The notes beneath the pieces were generated by a model that was given only the letters and a program-made list of their open reading frames with translations, was not told the origin of the DNA and did not search any database. From NCBI RefSeq assembly GCF_002900975.1, contig NZ_PJON01000002.1, forward strand, positions 434,001 through 498,000: 64,000 nt of DNA, given 5' to 3'. The stretch comes from Tabrizicola aquatica. Lineage in GTDB: Bacteria > Pseudomonadota > Alphaproteobacteria > Rhodobacterales > Rhodobacteraceae. Below, piece after piece: positions 49,708 through 58,913 of this stretch. The position numbers and the translations under genes are program-made. Every line of letters starts with the position of its first letter. Within the stretch, counting starts at the first letter, position 1.

Positions 49708-50676
49708 GTGACCGCTTGGAACGGCAAGCGCGTGGTGGTGGCCGGGGGCGCAGGCTTCATCGGCCGCCACTTGACCCGGGCCCTGCTGGTGGCGGGGGCA
49801 AGGGTCGTCGTGGTGGACAACCTGTCGACCGGCCGGGATACGGGACTTGCCCCCTTGCATCAGGCCGATATTGCGGTGCTGGACCGACTGCCGATCCCGG
49901 CAGAGGTGGTATTCAATCTGGCCTGCCCGGCCTCGCCCCGGGCCTATCAGGCCGATCCGGTGCAGACCTGGAAAACCTCGGTCCTGGGGACATTGCGGCT
50001 GGCGGATCTGGCCCTGGCGGCAGGGGCGCGGATCGTCCAGACCTCGACCAGCGAGGTGTATGGCGACCCGTTGGTGCATCCGCAGGCCGAGGATTACCCT
50101 GGGAACGTGGCCCTGACCGGCCCCCGCGCCTGCTATGACGAAGGCAAGCGGGCGGCCGAGGTGCTGCTGTATGACATGGCGCGGATCCGGGGCCTGGATA
50201 TCCGCGTGGCGCGGGTGTTCAACACCTATGGGCCGGGCATGGCCGCCGATGACGGTCGCGCCCTGCCGGCGTTCGTGGCCGCTGCGCTGGCCGGCCGCCC
50301 GTTGCGGCTGGAAGGCGGGGGGCAGCAGACCCGCAGCTTCTGTCACGTCGCTGACATGGTGCGCGGACTGATGGCACTGGCGCTGTCGGGCGCGGCGCGG
50401 GGTATTCCGGTGAACCTGGGCAATCCGGATGAGCGGACGATCCGCGACGTGGCCGAGCTGATCCTGCGGCTGACCGGCAGTCGTTCGCCCGTGGTGGAGG
50501 TCGCACCGGCGGTCAACGATCCGCGCCGTCGCTGCCCGGATATCACCCGGGCCCAGACGCTGCTGGGCTGGGAGCCTGTGGTGGGTCTGGAAGAGGGGCT
50601 AAGGTCGATGATCGCCGCTGGTCATCCGGCAGACCGCGACGCGGCACCCGCAGGCACCGCGTCGGTGTCGTCCTGA
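49708..50676 (+). CDS. NAD-dependent epimerase/dehydratase (UDP-glucuronate decarboxylase-like)
   Basis: 322 residues from GTG 49708, preceded by GAGG at the right distance; an ATG at 49669 would be in frame but lacks a ribosome site. The extended-SDR Rossmann motif is GGAGFIGRHLT. The catalytic triad appears as TSTSEVYGDP and YDEGKRAAE (Tyr-x3-Lys). VFNTYGPGM and SFCHVADMVRGLM are typical of UXS/RmlB-like sugar-nucleotide enzymes. The exact sugar cannot be told. Confidence 0.85.
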   Translation: MTAWNGKRVVVAGGAGFIGRHLTRALLVAGARVVVVDNLSTGRDTGLAPLHQADIAVLDRLPIPAEVVFNLACPASPRAYQADPVQTWKTSVLGTLRLADLALAAGARIVQTSTSEVYGDPLVHPQAEDYPGNVALTGPRACYDEGKRAAEVLLYDMARIRGLDIRVARVFNTYGPGMAADDGRALPAFVAAALAGRPLRLEGGGQQTRSFCHVADMVRGLMALALSGAARGIPVNLGNPDERTIRDVAELILRLTGSRSPVVEVAPAVNDPRRRCPDITRAQTLLGWEPVVGLEEGLRSMIAAGHPADRDAAPAGTASVSS

Positions 50677-50677
50677 C

Positions 50678-51544
50678 TTAGGAACGGACCAGCTTTTCGT
50701 ATTCGGTCGCCACACGGCGGGTCAGGTCGCCCACCTCGAACATGTAGTCGCCGATCTGGCCGACCGGAGTGACCTCGGCCGCGGTGCCGGTCAGCCAGCA
50801 CTGTTCGAAGGTCGCAAGCTCTTCCGGCATGATATAGCGTTCGTGGACCTTGATCTGCATGTCTTTCAGCATCCCGATCACGGTCTGCCGGGTGATGCCG
50901 TTCAGGATGCAGTCGGGGTTCGGGGTGTGGACCTCGCCGTCCTTGACGAAGAAGATGTTGGCGCCGGTCGCCTCGGCCACATAGCCGCGGTAGTCGTAGA
51001 AAAGCGCATCCGAGCAGCCCTTGGCCATCGCCGCGTGCTTGGACATGGTGCAGATCATGTACAGACCGGCGGCCTTGGCGGCTGTGGGGATGGTTTCGGG
51101 CGAGGGGCGCTTCCACTTGGCGATGTCAAGCTTGGCGCCCTTCATCTTGGCGTCGCCGTAGTAGGCGCCCCAGGACCAGCAGGCGATGGCCAGACGGACC
51201 GGGTTGCCCAGCGAGGCGACACCCATCTCGTCCCCCGCGCCGCGGAAGGCGATGGCGCGGACATAGGCGTCGGTCAGACCGTTGGCCTTCAGCACCTCTT
51301 CCTTCGCCGCGCTGATCTGTTCGGCGGTATAGGGGATCGGCATATCCAGCAGGCGGCCGGATTCCAGCAGGCGCAGCGAATGTTCGTGGCTTTTGAAAAT
51401 CTTGCCATTGTAGCAGCGTTCGCCTTCAAAGACCGACGACGCATAGTGCAGCGCATGGGTCAGGATGTGGACGTTCGCCGAACGCCATTCCACCAGCTTG
51501 CCATCCATCCAGATGAACCCGTCGCGATCGTCGTATCCCGCCAT
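50678..51544 (-). CDS. ilvE: Branched-chain amino acid aminotransferase
   Basis: 288 residues from ATG 51544 (GGGAGG upstream). It catalyses the last transamination in Leu, Ile and Val synthesis. The PLP-binding Lys157 is in PTAAKAAGLYMICTMSK, and GYVAEATGANIFFVKDG is the fold-type IV signature. A start at 51589 is less likely. The downstream end meets the epimerase gene tail to tail with 1 base between the stops. Confidence 0.95.
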   Translation of the reverse strand: MAGYDDRDGFIWMDGKLVEWRSANVHILTHALHYASSVFEGERCYNGKIFKSHEHSLRLLESGRLLDMPIPYTAEQISAAKEEVLKANGLTDAYVRAIAFRGAGDEMGVASLGNPVRLAIACWSWGAYYGDAKMKGAKLDIAKWKRPSPETIPTAAKAAGLYMICTMSKHAAMAKGCSDALFYDYRGYVAEATGANIFFVKDGEVHTPNPDCILNGITRQTVIGMLKDMQIKVHERYIMPEELATFEQCWLTGTAAEVTPVGQIGDYMFEVGDLTRRVATEYEKLVRS

Positions 51545-51686
51545 CTTGGCCTCCCGCCTTTGCGAATGTTGCGCCTGAAAGGTCCACATCGGACAGATTC
51601 TTGCGCCAAATCGGGTTGGAATTACGGGTTCGGTCTTGGAAAGTCAACAAGGCTGACGTAAATTCCGGGTGTAATTGGAGGTGGCG

Positions 51687-52181
51687 ATGGCCGAGACACC
51701 GGGTGGCGAAAGCCTGCTTTTCCTGACGGACGAGCAGTTGCGCAAGGGGATCGAGGCGATGTTCTTCGCCTATCGCGGCTTTACCGCTGACCCGGATCGG
51801 ATTCTGGAGGGGATGGACTATGGCCGGGCGCATCACCGGGCGATCCATTTCATCCATCGGTCTCCGGGGACGACGGTCAGTAACCTGCTGTCAATTCTTG
51901 GTGTTACAAAGCAGTCGTTGAATCGTGTGTTGCGCACCTTGATCGAGGATGGCCTTGTTCGAAGTGAAAAGGGCAAAGTGGATGCGCGCGAACGGCATCT
52001 GCATTTGACGGACAAGGGACAGATGCTGGAACGGGAATTGTCGGACGCGCAACGGGCGCGGATGCGGGCGGCGTACCGGGCGGCGGGGCCGCAGGCGGTG
52101 GCGGGTTTCCGGCAGGTGCTGGAGGCGATGATGGACCCGGAAATGCGGCGTCAGTACAACCGCCTGAAGGAGGGTGGCTGA
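51687..52181 (+). CDS. petP: MarR-family regulator, PetP-like
   Basis: 164 residues from ATG 51687 with GGAGG 7 bases upstream. The winged helix is visible (TTVSNLLSILGVTKQSLNRV, GLVRSEKGKVDARERHLHLT). It is followed at one-base overlap by an OmpR-type regulator, the arrangement known as petP-petR in Rhodobacter capsulatus, where both are needed for growth and for cytochrome bc1 expression. The name is by this context and length. Divergent from ilvE. Confidence 0.8.
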   Translation: MAETPGGESLLFLTDEQLRKGIEAMFFAYRGFTADPDRILEGMDYGRAHHRAIHFIHRSPGTTVSNLLSILGVTKQSLNRVLRTLIEDGLVRSEKGKVDARERHLHLTDKGQMLERELSDAQRARMRAAYRAAGPQAVAGFRQVLEAMMDPEMRRQYNRLKEGG

Positions 52182-52876
52182 TGGTCCCGGACGCCCATCT
52201 TCTGATCGTCGATGATGACGAGCGCATCCGGGGGCTTTTGCAGAAGTTCCTGATACGCAACGGTTTTCTGGTCTCGGTCGCGCGCGATGCGGCGCAGGCG
52301 CGAAAGATCCTGGGCGGGTTGGAGTTCGACCTGATCGTGATGGACGTGATGATGCCAGGCGAGGACGGCGTCAGCCTGACCCGCGACCTGCGCAAGCGGA
52401 TGGCAACGCCGATCCTGCTCCTGACCGCGCGGGGCGAAACGGCGAACCGGATCGAGGGGCTGGAGGCGGGGGCCGACGATTACCTGGTCAAGCCGTTCGA
52501 GCCGAAGGAGTTGCTTCTGCGGATCAACGCGATCCTGCGGCGGGTGCCGGTGGTCAAACCTGCAGAGCCGGTGCGGCAGATCATCCATCTGGGCGCGGTA
52601 CGCTATGACCTGGATCGCGGCGAGATGTGGCGCGGCGAGGCTCCGGTCCGGTTGACGGCGACCGAGGCGCAACTGATGCGCGTCTTCGCGGCGGCGCCGG
52701 GCGTGGCGATCAGTCGCGAAAAGCTGGTCAGCGAGACCGGCGGCGAGGATGCGGCGCAGGAGCGCGCGGTGGACGTGCAGATCACTCGGCTGCGGCGGAA
52801 GATCGAGGACGACCCGAAGGTGCCGCGCTATCTGCAAACGGTGCGGGGCGAGGGGTATATGCTGCAGCCGGATTGA
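52181..52876 (+). CDS. petR: OmpR-family response regulator, PetR-like
   Basis: 231 residues. The receiver domain has the acidic pocket DDD (11-13), the phosphorylation site Asp55 (DLIVMDVMMPG) and the Lys in DDYLVKPFEP. A winged-helix output domain follows (RLTATEAQLMRVFAAAPGVA, VDVQITRLRRKIEDDPKVPR). The TGATG overlap with the preceding gene and the lack of a histidine kinase neighbour match PetR of Rhodobacter. Confidence 0.88.
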   Translation: MVPDAHLLIVDDDERIRGLLQKFLIRNGFLVSVARDAAQARKILGGLEFDLIVMDVMMPGEDGVSLTRDLRKRMATPILLLTARGETANRIEGLEAGADDYLVKPFEPKELLLRINAILRRVPVVKPAEPVRQIIHLGAVRYDLDRGEMWRGEAPVRLTATEAQLMRVFAAAPGVAISREKLVSETGGEDAAQERAVDVQITRLRRKIEDDPKVPRYLQTVRGEGYMLQPD

Positions 52877-52884
52877 TTTTCGGC

Positions 52885-52945
52885 TGGCCGCCGGGGGTTT
52901 CACACCCCCGGACCCCCGTGGGATATTTTCAGACAGAAAATGAGG
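52885..52945 (+). repeat. Dispersed CCCCCGGACCCCC hairpin element, copy 2
   Basis: GCCGCCGGGGGTTTC, then ACCCCCGGACCCCCGTGG and GATATTTT with AGAAAATGAGGG. It has the same layout as copy 1 at 47363 and likewise leads straight into the 5' end of a gene. The hairpin may also end petR transcription. Confidence 0.6.
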
Positions 52946-52953
52946 GTTGGGTG

Positions 52954-53862
52954 GTGCTTGTCTACACGCATGAGGCCTTTCGCGGCCATGTGACGCCGCC
53001 GGGGCATCCCGAGCGGGTGGAGCGGTTGGCGGCGGTGGAGCGGGGGCTTGCCGGGCTGCAGGTGGAGCGGCGGGCCTGTCCCTTGGGGGATGAAGCGGAG
53101 GTGCTGCGCTGTCATCCGGCGGGATATCTGGCGCGGGTGAAGGCGGCGGTTCCGTCGGAGGGCTGGGCGCAGCTGGATGGGGATACGTTTCTCTCTCCCG
53201 GGTCGTTTGAGGCCGCGATGCGGGCGGTTGGGGGGATACGTGCAGCGGTCGACGCGGTGGTGTCGGGCGAGGCCAGGACCGCGTTCGTGGCGGGGCGCCC
53301 CCCTGGCCACCATGCGGAACGCGAGACGGCGATGGGGTTCTGTCTGTTCGGCACTGTGGCCATCGGGGCGAAGCGGGCGCTGGATCATCATGGCTTGAAG
53401 CGTGTCGCCGTGGTCGATTTCGACGTGCATCACGGCAACGGGACACAGGATTTGCTGTGGGATGAGGGGCGGTGTCTGTTCGCCTCCACCCACCAGATGC
53501 CGCTGTATCCGGGGACCGGGCGGCCGGAGGAACGGGGCGCGCAGGGGCAGGTGCTGAATGTGCCGTTGCGTGAGGGCTCGGGCGGGCGGGCGATGCGGGA
53601 GGCGTACGAGCGGCTGGTGTTCCCGGCGCTGGAGGCCTGGGAGCCGGAGCTGCTGCTGATCTCGGCCGGGTTCGATGCGCATGCCGATGATCCGCTGGCG
53701 GGGCTGGAATGGCAGCCGGAGGATTATGCCTGGCTGACCGAACGGCTGTGTGATTTTGCCGGAGGGCGGGTGGTGTCCTCGCTGGAGGGTGGCTATGATC
53801 TGGATGCGCTGGCGGCTTCTGTCGCGGCGCATGTGGGTGTGCTGGAGGAGCGGGGCCGATGA
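52954..53862 (+). CDS. Histone-deacetylase-superfamily amidohydrolase
   Basis: About 302 residues from GTG 52954 (GTG 52951 is an alternative), with AGGG upstream supplied by the dispersed repeat. The zinc site and charge relay are complete: RPPGHHAERETAMGFC, DFDVHHGNGTQD and ISAGFDAHADDP. Bacterial members deacetylate polyamines, acetoin or small amides; the substrate is unknown. Its stop overlaps the start of xseB by 4 bases. Confidence 0.92.
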   Translation: MLVYTHEAFRGHVTPPGHPERVERLAAVERGLAGLQVERRACPLGDEAEVLRCHPAGYLARVKAAVPSEGWAQLDGDTFLSPGSFEAAMRAVGGIRAAVDAVVSGEARTAFVAGRPPGHHAERETAMGFCLFGTVAIGAKRALDHHGLKRVAVVDFDVHHGNGTQDLLWDEGRCLFASTHQMPLYPGTGRPEERGAQGQVLNVPLREGSGGRAMREAYERLVFPALEAWEPELLLISAGFDAHADDPLAGLEWQPEDYAWLTERLCDFAGGRVVSSLEGGYDLDALAASVAAHVGVLEERGR

Positions 53863-54098
53863 GCGACAAGCCGGTTGATGCGATGAGTTTCGAGGAGGCG
53901 ATGGCCGCCCTTGAGCAGGTCGTGGGCGCGCTGGAACGGGGCGAGGTTCCGCTGGAGCAGTCGATTGCCCTTTATGAGCGCGGGGCGGCGCTGAAGGCAC
54001 ATTGCGCGAAGAAGCTGGCCGAGGCCGAAGAGAAGGTGGAGCTGATCCGGGCGCAGGAAGGCCGGGCGGTGGGCACGACTCCGGCGGAGGGGATGTGA
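53859..54098 (+). CDS. xseB: Exodeoxyribonuclease VII small subunit
   Basis: 79 residues, normal for XseB. SFEEAMAALEQVVGALERGE, VPLEQSIALYERGAALKAHC and KLAEAEEKVELI are the family signature. It binds XseA (not in this window) to degrade single-stranded DNA. It overlaps the HDAC-like gene and ispA by 4 bases each. Confidence 0.96.
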   Translation: MSDKPVDAMSFEEAMAALEQVVGALERGEVPLEQSIALYERGAALKAHCAKKLAEAEEKVELIRAQEGRAVGTTPAEGM

Positions 54099-54964
54099 CG
54101 TTTCCCGAACGGTTGGCGGCGGATGCGGGGCTGTGTGAGGCCCGGCTTCTGGCTGCGCTTGAGGGCCGTGCCGATCAGCCGGTGACGCGGGCGATGCGCT
54201 ATGCGGTGCGCGGGGGCAAGCGGTTGCGCGGGTTCCTGGTATTGGAAAGCGCGCGGATGCTGGGGGTGCCCGAGGCGCAGGCGGTGTCGGCGGCGGCGGC
54301 GATCGAGGCGCTTCATGCCTATTCCCTGGTCCACGATGACCTGCCCTGCATGGACGACGACGACCTGCGGCGGGGGCAGCCGACAGTTCACAAGACATGG
54401 GACGAGGCGACAGCCGTGCTGGCCGGGGATGCCTTGCAGACGCTGGCCTTTGAATTGCTGTGCGATCCGGCGCTGGGGTCTGCCGAGGTGCGGATGGAGT
54501 TGGTCCAGGGGCTTGCGCGGGCGTCCGGGATCGACGGAATGGTCCTGGGTCAGGCGCTGGACATCGCGGCGGAGACGGCCGGGCGGTCGTTGACGCTGGA
54601 CGAGATCACGGCGCTGCAGGCGGGCAAGACCGGGGCGCTGATCGGGTTCGCGGCCGAGGCAGGGGCGGTGCTGGCGCAGGCTGACCGCGCGCCGTTGCGC
54701 CGTTATGCCGCTGCGCTGGGGCTGGCTTTCCAGATCGCGGACGACATCCTTGATGTGACCGGGGACGAGGCCAAGGCCGGCAAGCGCGTCGGCAAGGATG
54801 CCGAGGCAGGCAAGGCCACTTTTGTCTCGCTTCTTGGGCTGGACGGAGCCAGGACGCGGGCTGCCGAGTTGGTTCATGAGGCCGAGGCGGCGCTGGCCGG
54901 GTATGGACAAGGAGCGGCCAACTTGATCGCCGCGGCGCGCTTCGTTATTGCGCGCGACAGCTGA
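54095..54964 (+). CDS. ispA: Farnesyl/geranyl diphosphate synthase
   Basis: 289 residues from GTG 54095, which overlaps the xseB stop. The two Asp-rich motifs are [14 protein letters not shown] (first) and QIADDILD (second); GGKRLRGFL and QAGKTGALI are also present. It makes GPP/FPP from IPP and DMAPP for quinones, carotenoids and undecaprenyl chains. Directly followed by dxs, the first gene of the same pathway. Confidence 0.95.
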   Translation: MTFPERLAADAGLCEARLLAALEGRADQPVTRAMRYAVRGGKRLRGFLVLESARMLGVPEAQAVSAAAAIEALHAYSLVHDDLPCMDDDDLRRGQPTVHKTWDEATAVLAGDALQTLAFELLCDPALGSAEVRMELVQGLARASGIDGMVLGQALDIAAETAGRSLTLDEITALQAGKTGALIGFAAEAGAVLAQADRAPLRRYAAALGLAFQIADDILDVTGDEAKAGKRVGKDAEAGKATFVSLLGLDGARTRAAELVHEAEAALAGYGQGAANLIAAARFVIARDS

Positions 54965-54983
54965 ACCGCCCGAGGAGGGCAGC

Positions 54984-56897
54984 ATGACCGACCGACCCGC
55001 TACCCCGCTTCTGGACCGTGTGACCGTCCCGTCCGATATGAAGGCGCTGAACGATCGCGAGCTGCACCAGCTGGCTGGAGAGTTGCGGGCCGAGACCATT
55101 GCCGCCGTGTCGGTGACGGGCGGGCATCTTGGGGCTGGGTTGGGGGTCGTCGAGCTGACGGTGGCGATCCATGCGGTGTTCGATACTCCACGCGACAAGC
55201 TGATCTGGGACGTGGGTCACCAGTGCTATCCGCACAAGATCCTGACCGGGCGACGGGACCGCATCCGCACCTTGCGGACGGAGGGAGGGCTGTCGGGGTT
55301 CACCAAGCGCAGCGAGTCCCCCTATGACCCGTTCGGCGCGGCCCATTCGTCGACCTCGATCAGCGCGGCCTTGGGCTTTGCCATGGCGGCCGAGCTGGGA
55401 GGCGATCCGGGCGATGCGATTGCGGTGATCGGCGATGGCGCAATGAGCGCAGGTATGGCGTTCGAGGCGATGAACAACGCAGGCCATCTGGGCAAGCGGT
55501 TGTTTGTCATCCTGAACGACAACGAGATGTCGATTGCCCCGCCGGTGGGGGCCCTGTCGGCCTATCTGAGCGGGCTTTATGCGGCGGCTCCGATGCAGGA
55601 CCTGAAGCAGGTTGCGAAGGGTTTCGTCGGGCTTCTGCCGCAGCCCTTCCAGGAGGGGGCGAAGCGGGCCAAGGACATGCTGAAAGGCATGGCCGTGGGC
55701 GGGACTTTGTTCGAATCGCTCGGGTTCGAGTATGTCGGACCCATCGACGGGCACGATCTGGACCAGCTTTTGCCGGTGCTGCGGACGGTGAAGGCGCGGG
55801 CCACGGGGCCGGTCTTGATCCATGTGCTGACCAAGAAGGGCAAGGGCTATGCCCCGGCCGAGGCGGCGCGGGACAAGGGGCATGCCACGGGCAAGTTCGA
55901 TGTGCTGACCGGGGTGCAGGTCAAGGCGGCGTCGAATGCGCCGTCCTATACCAAGGTGTTCGCGCAGTCGCTGGTGGCCGAGGCGGAGCGGGACGAGAAG
56001 GTCGTCGCTGTGACGGCGGCGATGCCGGACGGGACGGGGCTGGACCTGTTCGCGGGGCGGTTCCCGAAGCGATGCTTTGACGTGGGAATTGCAGAGCAGC
56101 ACGCGGTGACCTTCGCAGCCGGGCTGGCGGCGGGGGGGCTGAAGCCGTTCTGTGCGATCTACTCGACCTTCCTGCAGCGCGGGTACGATCAGGTCGTGCA
56201 TGACGTGGCGATCCAGCGGCTGCCGGTTCGCTTTGCGATTGACCGGGCCGGGCTGGTGGGGGCCGACGGGGCGACCCATGCGGGGGCCTTCGACGTGGCG
56301 TTCCTTGCGAACCTGCCGGGGATGGTGGTGATGGCGGCGGCCGACGAGGCCGAGCTGGTGCAAATGGTGGCGACCGCCGCGGCCTGGGATGAGGGGCCGA
56401 TTGCGTTCCGCTATCCCAGGGGTGAAGGCGTGGGGGTAGAGATGCCGGCCCGTGGTGTGCCGCTGGAAATCGGGAAGGGCCGGGTCGTCCGGGAAGGGTC
56501 CCGCGTGGCGGTGCTGTCCTTCGGGACGCGGCTGGGCGAGAGCCTGAAGGCGGCGGAGGCTTTGGCGGGGCGCGGGGTGTCGGTGACGGTTGCGGATGCG
56601 CGGTTCGCCAAGCCGCTGGACCGGGAGCTGGTGCTGCAGCTGGCCCGGGGGCATGAGGCGCTGGTGACGGTGGAAGAGGGCGCGATTGGCGGATTTGGCA
56701 GCCATGTGGCGCAGCTTCTGGCCGAAGAGGGGGTGTTCGACCGGGGGCTGAAATTCCGCAGCCTGGTCCTGCCGGATATCTTCATCGACCAGGCCTCGCC
56801 CGAGGCGATGTACCGGGTGGCGGGGCTGGATGCGGCCCATATCGAGGCGAAGGTGCTGGAGGCTCTGGGAGTCGCGGTGGTGGGCAAGCGGGCCTGA
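54984..56897 (+). CDS. dxs: 1-deoxy-D-xylulose-5-phosphate synthase
   Basis: 637 residues from ATG 54984 (GGAGGGC upstream). Dxs condenses pyruvate and glyceraldehyde 3-phosphate with thiamine diphosphate, the first step of the MEP isoprenoid pathway. The ThDP motif is [18 protein letters not shown]; the catalytic Glu lies in [32 protein letters not shown] is the N-terminal signature. It closes the HDAC-like/xseB/ispA/dxs run. Confidence 0.97.
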   Translation: MTDRPATPLLDRVTVPSDMKALNDRELHQLAGELRAETIAAVSVTGGHLGAGLGVVELTVAIHAVFDTPRDKLIWDVGHQCYPHKILTGRRDRIRTLRTEGGLSGFTKRSESPYDPFGAAHSSTSISAALGFAMAAELGGDPGDAIAVIGDGAMSAGMAFEAMNNAGHLGKRLFVILNDNEMSIAPPVGALSAYLSGLYAAAPMQDLKQVAKGFVGLLPQPFQEGAKRAKDMLKGMAVGGTLFESLGFEYVGPIDGHDLDQLLPVLRTVKARATGPVLIHVLTKKGKGYAPAEAARDKGHATGKFDVLTGVQVKAASNAPSYTKVFAQSLVAEAERDEKVVAVTAAMPDGTGLDLFAGRFPKRCFDVGIAEQHAVTFAAGLAAGGLKPFCAIYSTFLQRGYDQVVHDVAIQRLPVRFAIDRAGLVGADGATHAGAFDVAFLANLPGMVVMAAADEAELVQMVATAAAWDEGPIAFRYPRGEGVGVEMPARGVPLEIGKGRVVREGSRVAVLSFGTRLGESLKAAEALAGRGVSVTVADARFAKPLDRELVLQLARGHEALVTVEEGAIGGFGSHVAQLLAEEGVFDRGLKFRSLVLPDIFIDQASPEAMYRVAGLDAAHIEAKVLEALGVAVVGKRA

Positions 56898-56933
56898 CTG
56901 TCCACGGTGGACGTTTCAGACAAGCCTTTGATT

Positions 56934-56971
56934 TTGATGAAATAGTTCTAACTTCGTTAGGATTTCATCAA
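56934..56971. repeat. AT-rich cruciform hairpin downstream of dxs
   Basis: TTGATGAAAT pairs with ATTTCATCAA, and inside these CTAAC pairs with GTTAG around a TTC loop, with a small internal bulge (AGTT against G). It lacks a T-tract, so it is not a standard terminator. It stands out by its low GC. Confidence 0.6.
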
Positions 56972-57000
56972 CCATCCTGTCAGGACGAACACGGGGGTAA

Positions 57001-57019
57001 GGTGGGCGATCCGCCCACC
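57001..57019. repeat. GGTGGGCG/CGCCCACC palindromic element
   Basis: An 8-bp perfect stem with a 3-base loop, flanked by GGGTAA and CTACGC, between the dxs and proline iminopeptidase genes. It resembles a short interspersed palindrome seen often in Rhodobacteraceae and may end the convergent transcripts. Confidence 0.5.
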
Positions 57020-57039
57020 CTACGCCCGAAGCGCGGGCC

Positions 57040-58011
57040 TTAACCGCGGCGCAGGCTGTCCATCGTGCGGACCAGCGCCTCGCTTATGCCGGGTTCGGAC
57101 AGGGCGTGGCCGGCGAGGGGGACCATGTTCAACTGGCATCTGTCCCAGCCGTCGGCCAGTTGCCAGGCGGCCAGCGGCGGACAGATCATATCGTAGCGCC
57201 CCTGGATGATATGGGCCGGAATATGCTCGATCCGCTTGCGTTCCTTCAGGATCCAGCCGTCGGATTGCAGGAAGCCGCCGTTATGGAAATAGTGGTTCTC
57301 CAGCCGGGCGAAGGCGCGGGCATAGTCCGAGGGGCTTTCGCCCATGGGACCGTCATTCTGGATCGAGGCCAGCGCGTTTTCCCAGTTGGCCCAGATCCGG
57401 CCAAAGCGCGTCTCTTCCATCAGGTTGCCCGAGAACAGACGGCGGTGATAGGCAGCGATCAGGTTGTCCCGCTCGGCGGCCGGGATGGCGGCGGCGAACC
57501 GGCCCCACAGTTCCGGGAAGAAGGCCCCGGCCCCACCGCCGTAGAACCATTTCAATTCGGCCTTGGTCATCAGGAACACGCCGCGCAGGATCAGATGTTC
57601 CACCCGCTCGGGGTGGGTGAGCGCATAGATCAGCGCCAGCGTCGCGCCCCAGCTGCCGCCGAAACCGATGAAACGGTCGATCTCCAGCGCCTTGCAGATG
57701 GTTTCGACATCCTCGACCAGGTGCCAGGTGGTGTTGGCGATCACGCTGGCATGGGGGCGCGAGCGGCCGCAGCCGCGCTGGTCGAACAGGATCACGCGGT
57801 AGACCGTGGGGTCGAAGTAGCGGCGCATGGCGGGCGAGCAGCCGCCGCCGGGGCCGCCGTGGAACACCACGACCGGCCGCCCCTGGGGGTGGCCGCATTG
57901 TTCGACATAGATGCGGTGGCCGTCGCCCATGTCGAGCACGCGCTGATCGAAGGGGTCGATCGGCGGATACAGGAATTCGACTGCGCGCTTTTGACCTGAT
58001 CTCTGATCCAT
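57040..58011 (-). CDS. pip: Proline iminopeptidase
   Basis: 323 residues from ATG 58011 (58014 is an equal alternative, both behind AGGG). Alpha/beta hydrolase of the S33 family: oxyanion motif [31 protein letters not shown], nucleophile Ser in [10 protein letters not shown], and the C-terminal Asp/His in [11 protein letters not shown] and [10 protein letters not shown]. It removes N-terminal Pro from peptides in the cytoplasm. A much longer upstream extension in frame is rejected because it crosses the ubiG start. Confidence 0.94.
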   Translation of the reverse strand: MDQRSGQKRAVEFLYPPIDPFDQRVLDMGDGHRIYVEQCGHPQGRPVVVFHGGPGGGCSPAMRRYFDPTVYRVILFDQRGCGRSRPHASVIANTTWHLVEDVETICKALEIDRFIGFGGSWGATLALIYALTHPERVEHLILRGVFLMTKAELKWFYGGGAGAFFPELWGRFAAAIPAAERDNLIAAYHRRLFSGNLMEETRFGRIWANWENALASIQNDGPMGESPSDYARAFARLENHYFHNGGFLQSDGWILKERKRIEHIPAHIIQGRYDMICPPLAAWQLADGWDRCQLNMVPLAGHALSEPGISEALVRTMDSLRRG

Positions 58012-58081
58012 CATTGCCCTATATAGCGGCGAAGTGGCCCGGTGTCGAAGGACATTCGGGCGAAAGCGCGGGATCAAGGCG

Positions 58082-58828
58082 ATGACGGTGACGACGATCG
58101 ATCCGGCCGAAGTGGCCAAGTTCGAGGCGATGGCAGCCGAGTGGTGGGACCCCAACGGCAAGTTCAAGCCTCTGCACATGCTGAACCCCTGCCGGCTGGA
58201 TTACATCACGGCCCAGATCGCGGCCGAGTTCGGGCGTGACCTGGCTGGACCGGCACCGTTCAAGGGGTTGCGCATCCTGGATATCGGTTGCGGCGGGGGC
58301 CTTCTGTCCGAGCCGATGGCACGTCTGGGGGCGGATGTGGTCGGCGCGGACGCGGCAGCGCGGAACATCCCGGTGGCCCAGGCCCATGCCCGGCAGTCGG
58401 GGCTGGACATCGACTATCGCCACACCTCGGCCGAGGATCTGGCGGCGGCGGGCGAAGCGTTCGACGTGGTGCTGAACATGGAGGTGGTCGAGCATGTGGC
58501 CGACCCCCAGGCCTATCTGACTGCCTGCCAGCAATTGCTGAAGCCGGGCGGGTTGATGGTCTGCTCGACCCTGAACCGGAACCCGAAAAGCTTTGTCATG
58601 GCGATTGTCGGCGCGGAATGGGTGATGCGCTGGCTGCCCAAGGGCACGCATGACTGGAAAAAGTTCATCACGCCCGACGAGTTGTATGCACTGCTCCGCA
58701 CGGCCGGGCTGGAGCCGGTGGACCGCAAGGGCATGGTGTTCAACCCGGTCACCTGGCGCTGGAGCCTGTCGGACCGGGACCTGAGCTGCAATTATGTGAC
58801 CGCCTCGGTCAAGCGGGCGGAATTCTGA
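58082..58828 (+). CDS. ubiG: Ubiquinone 3-O-methyltransferase
   Basis: 248 residues from ATG 58082. It performs both O-methylations of ubiquinone synthesis. SAM-binding strand [19 protein letters not shown], the family opening [19 protein letters not shown] and the motif [11 protein letters not shown] are present, with [19 protein letters not shown] near the end. Divergent from the iminopeptidase gene. Confidence 0.96.
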   Translation: MTVTTIDPAEVAKFEAMAAEWWDPNGKFKPLHMLNPCRLDYITAQIAAEFGRDLAGPAPFKGLRILDIGCGGGLLSEPMARLGADVVGADAAARNIPVAQAHARQSGLDIDYRHTSAEDLAAAGEAFDVVLNMEVVEHVADPQAYLTACQQLLKPGGLMVCSTLNRNPKSFVMAIVGAEWVMRWLPKGTHDWKKFITPDELYALLRTAGLEPVDRKGMVFNPVTWRWSLSDRDLSCNYVTASVKRAEF

Positions 58829-58880
58829 AGAAGAATTCCCCATCGGACATCCTGCGATTTCCGGGGCGCGCTGGGGGTGG

Positions 58881-58905
58881 CGGGACGGCAAGGTGTGCCG
58901 TCCCG
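58881..58905. terminator. Probable bidirectional terminator between ubiG and the aldo/keto reductase gene
   Basis: CGGGACGGCA pairs with TGCCGTCCCG over a 5-base loop between two convergent genes. No clear T-tract on either strand. Confidence 0.5.
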
Positions 58906-58913
58906 TGTCCCTG

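Noticed and set aside
54945-56840. A 631-codon minus-strand frame inside dxs
   Set aside because: Antisense shadow of dxs; no ribosome site and no recognisable motif.
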